64,000 bases of DNA from Gammaproteobacteria bacterium (GTDB lineage Bacteria; Pseudomonadota; Gammaproteobacteria; SZUA-229): positions 1 through 64,000 of the forward strand of contig JALWPK010000137.1 in NCBI GenBank assembly GCA_026995045.1, in the 5' to 3' direction. This document shows positions 61,937 to 64,000 of the stretch, in pieces. Numbering within the stretch: position 1 is the stretch's first letter; every line of letters begins with the position of its first letter. The notes beneath the pieces were generated by a model, which was not told the DNA's origin, did no database searches, and saw only the letters and a program-made list of their open reading frames with translations. Position numbers and translations under genes: made by a program.

Positions 61937-62164
61937 CTACGCACAGCAGGCCCGCATGCCAGTCAACACATGGCTGATGTCCTTGCCTAGATGCGGATGG
62001 TGTTGCAGCTGTTGAAAACAGACATCGAAGCGCTGAATGTACTGCCGCGCCTTGTGGCGTCCGAAATTTTCCAGGCTGTAGCGATAAATTGCTTCCAGGT
62101 CAGCCTCGGCCGCCGGTTTTAGCTTCAGATGATGGACGGATTCAGAATTGGTTTTCTTCATCAC
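61937..62164 (-). CDS. parE: ParE-type toxin, probably C-terminally truncated (75 aa)
   Basis: LKLKPAAEADLEAIYRYSLENFGRHKARQYIQRFDVCFQQLQHHPHLGKDI; ends before the usual C-terminal strands. Confidence 0.7.
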   Translation of the reverse strand: MMKKTNSESVHHLKLKPAAEADLEAIYRYSLENFGRHKARQYIQRFDVCFQQLQHHPHLGKDISHVLTGMRACCA

Positions 62165-62405
62165 GCATCGAATCCATTCGAGTCAGAAACTGCTCCATAT
62201 CCCAGTCAGACGCCTCACCGCTGGCTTCGCCCTGCGCCAGCAGTTTTTGCAGCAAAGCCAGTCGTGATGCCGCCTTTTGCTCCTGTAGCAGCCGTAGCCC
62301 GTCCCGAACCACCTCGCTGCTTGTTTTGTAACTGCCTGATTTTACTTGTTGATCAATAAACTTCCGGAGTTCTTCGCCGGTATCAACGGTTATTGTGCGC
62401 GCCAT
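62142..62405 (-). CDS. parD: ParD-type antitoxin
   Basis: ARTITVDTGEELRKFIDQQVKSGSYKTSSEVVRDGLRLLQEQKA; overlaps the parE start. Confidence 0.9.
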   Translation of the reverse strand: MARTITVDTGEELRKFIDQQVKSGSYKTSSEVVRDGLRLLQEQKAASRLALLQKLLAQGEASGEASDWDMEQFLTRMDSMRDEENQF

Positions 62406-62611
62406 GAGACCACCGCTTTGTAAGAAATATGCTTACATCGGAGTATAGGGCAATACTCCATGCGCGAGCAAGCAAGCCGGCCGTCGTGACGACTATCCCA
62501 AAAGCATATTAGTAAACAATAATTTATTTATATAAGCTACAGCTTTTCTAATTGGCGGGCATGCGCCCGCTTCGGCTATAGTGCCGCATCCAGAATTGAA
62601 CGGAACAGCTT

Positions 62612-64000
62612 ATGTCCAGGCCCTTGCACAATCCGACTGCGAAACCGGTTGACGACAACTGCCGCGTCGAAACCAAAAACACCACCTGTTATATGTGCGC
62701 CTGCCGCTGCGGCATCCGCGTCACGCTGCGCGATGGCGAGGTGCGCTACATCGAGGGTAATCCGGAGCATCCGCTGAACAAGGGCGTGATCTGCGCCAAG
62801 GGCGCCTCCGGCATCATGAAGCAGTATTCGCCGGCGCGCCTCACCAAGCCGCTGCTGCGCAAACCGGGAAGCGACCGCGGCGAGGGCAAGTTCGAGGTGA
62901 TCAGCTGGGAAAAAGCCTTCGACATGCTGGAAGAACGTCTCGCCAATATCCGCCACACCGACCCGAAAAAATTCGCGCTGTTCACCGGCCGCGACCAGAT
63001 GCAGGCGCTGACCGGGCTGTTCGCCAAACAGTTCGGCACGCCCAACTATGCGGCGCACGGCGGTTTTTGCTCAGTGAACATGGCCGCGGGCATGATTTAC
63101 ACCATCGGCGGCTCGTTCTGGGAGTTTGGCGGGCCGGATCTGGATCGCTCCAAGCTGTTCGTGATGATCGGCACCGCCGAGGATCATCACTCCAACCCGA
63201 TGAAAGTGGCGCTGTCGAAATTCAAGCGCCAGGGCGGCAAGTTCATCGCCATCAACCCGGTGCGCAGCGGTTACGCCGCCATCGCCGATGAATGGATTCC
63301 CATCAAGCCGGGCACCGATGGCGCGCTGTTCCTCGCGCTGATTAACGAGATTATCAAACAGGGTTTGTACGACCGCGAGTTTCTGGTGCGCTACAGCAAC
63401 GCCGCCGAGCTGGTCAACATGGATGAAAACTCCACCGAGCACGGCATGTTCGTGCGTTTTGAGGTGCCCAAGGAGGAGGGTTGTTTCGATGCGCAGAACA
63501 AACTGTGGTGGGATCGCCACCTCGACAAGCCGATTTCGATGCACACCGACGGCAGCGACCCGTACCTGCTGGGCGAGTTCAAGCTGGACGACGGCACCCC
63601 GGTGAAAACGGCGTTCCAGTTGCTGGTCGACCGGGTGAAGCAATACACACCGGAATGGGCCGCTGAAATCACCGGCATCCCGGCCGACACCATCACCCGC
63701 CTAGCCTATGAAATGGGCATCACCGCGCGCGATGAAAAAATCGAGCTGCCCATCGCCTGGACCGACGCCTGGGGCAACGAACACGACCGCATCAAGGGCA
63801 ACCCGGTGTCATTCCACGCCATGCGCGGACTGGCGGCGCATTCCAATGGCTTCCAGACGATTCGCGCGCTCTCTATATTGATGAGTATTCTGGGCACCAT
63901 CGACCGCCCCGGCGGCTTCCGCCACAAGGCGCCGTTCCCGCGGCCGATTCCACCCTGCGCCAAAACCCCGACCGGGCCGGAAGCGGTGCAACCTGACACC
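62612..64000 (+). CDS. Molybdopterin oxidoreductase, SoeA-like catalytic subunit (partial, runs off window)
   Basis: Own translation, not in the ORF track: MSRPLHNPTAKPVDDNCRVETKNTTCYMCACRCGIRVTLRDGEVRYIEGNPEHPLNKGVICAKGASGIMKQYSPARLTKPLLR..., 463 codons open to the window end. Confidence 0.82.
   Translation, partial: MSRPLHNPTAKPVDDNCRVETKNTTCYMCACRCGIRVTLRDGEVRYIEGNPEHPLNKGVICAKGASGIMKQYSPARLTKPLLRKPGSDRGEGKFEVISWEKAFDMLEERLANIRHTDPKKFALFTGRDQMQALTGLFAKQFGTPNYAAHGGFCSVNMAAGMIYTIGGSFWEFGGPDLDRSKLFVMIGTAEDHHSNPMKVALSKFKRQGGKFIAINPVRSGYAAIADEWIPIKPGTDGALFLALINEIIKQGLYDREFLVRYSNAAELVNMDENSTEHGMFVRFEVPKEEGCFDAQNKLWWDRHLDKPISMHTDGSDPYLLGEFKLDDGTPVKTAFQLLVDRVKQYTPEWAAEITGIPADTITRLAYEMGITARDEKIELPIAWTDAWGNEHDRIKGNPVSFHAMRGLAAHSNGFQTIRALSILMSILGTIDRPGGFRHKAPFPRPIPPCAKTPTGPEAVQPDT

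Noticed and set aside
62576-63696. Minus-strand ORFs 62576..63058, 62746..63045, 63071..63643, 63391..63696
   Set aside because: Antisense shadows of the SoeA-like coding frame in GC-rich DNA; no family features.

Overview
Chromosomal window, probably from a sulfur-oxidising gammaproteobacterium (taxonomy inferred from gene content only). Contents in order: (1) NtrB tail and NtrC. (2) An ABC exporter/TPR/prepilin cluster next to a complete MSHA-like type IV pilus assembly operon (MshM-L-N-E-G-I-J-K plus two large pseudopilins). The operon is bracketed by a PrsK-like histidine kinase and a PrsR-like sigma54 activator. (3) Housekeeping block trmL, gpsA, secB, rhodanese, BigR/SqrR-like ArsR regulator, envC, ctpA, yibQ-like, DJ-1. 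(4) A DsrC/TusE-family protein and an 1155-aa protein resembling PPi-type PEP carboxykinase. (5) glmU, the full atp operon, parB-parA, rsmG. (6) An accessory block of about 13.6 kb separating rsmG from lnt/mnmG: FKBP, GlyGly-CTERM-like protein, orphan GspC-like PDZ protein, ankyrin protein, CusBA-like RND pump lacking an outer membrane factor, a divergent secreted SELENBP1/methanethiol-oxidase-family protein, and a VPLPA-CTERM-like protein. (7) A low-GC region of about 2.7 kb with BrnTA and ParDE toxin-antitoxin modules, orphan membrane/lipoproteins and an attC-like structure. (8) The start of a SoeA-like molybdopterin oxidoreductase running off the window end. Notable non-coding structure: sigma54-type promoters, a cluster of GACAWWWTGTC palindromes, an orphan minus-strand terminator in an AT-rich intergenic region, a multi-hairpin intergenic region near 27 kb, and tandem terminators. 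No rRNA, tRNA or CRISPR array was recognised. All family calls come from reading the translations; no database search was run.
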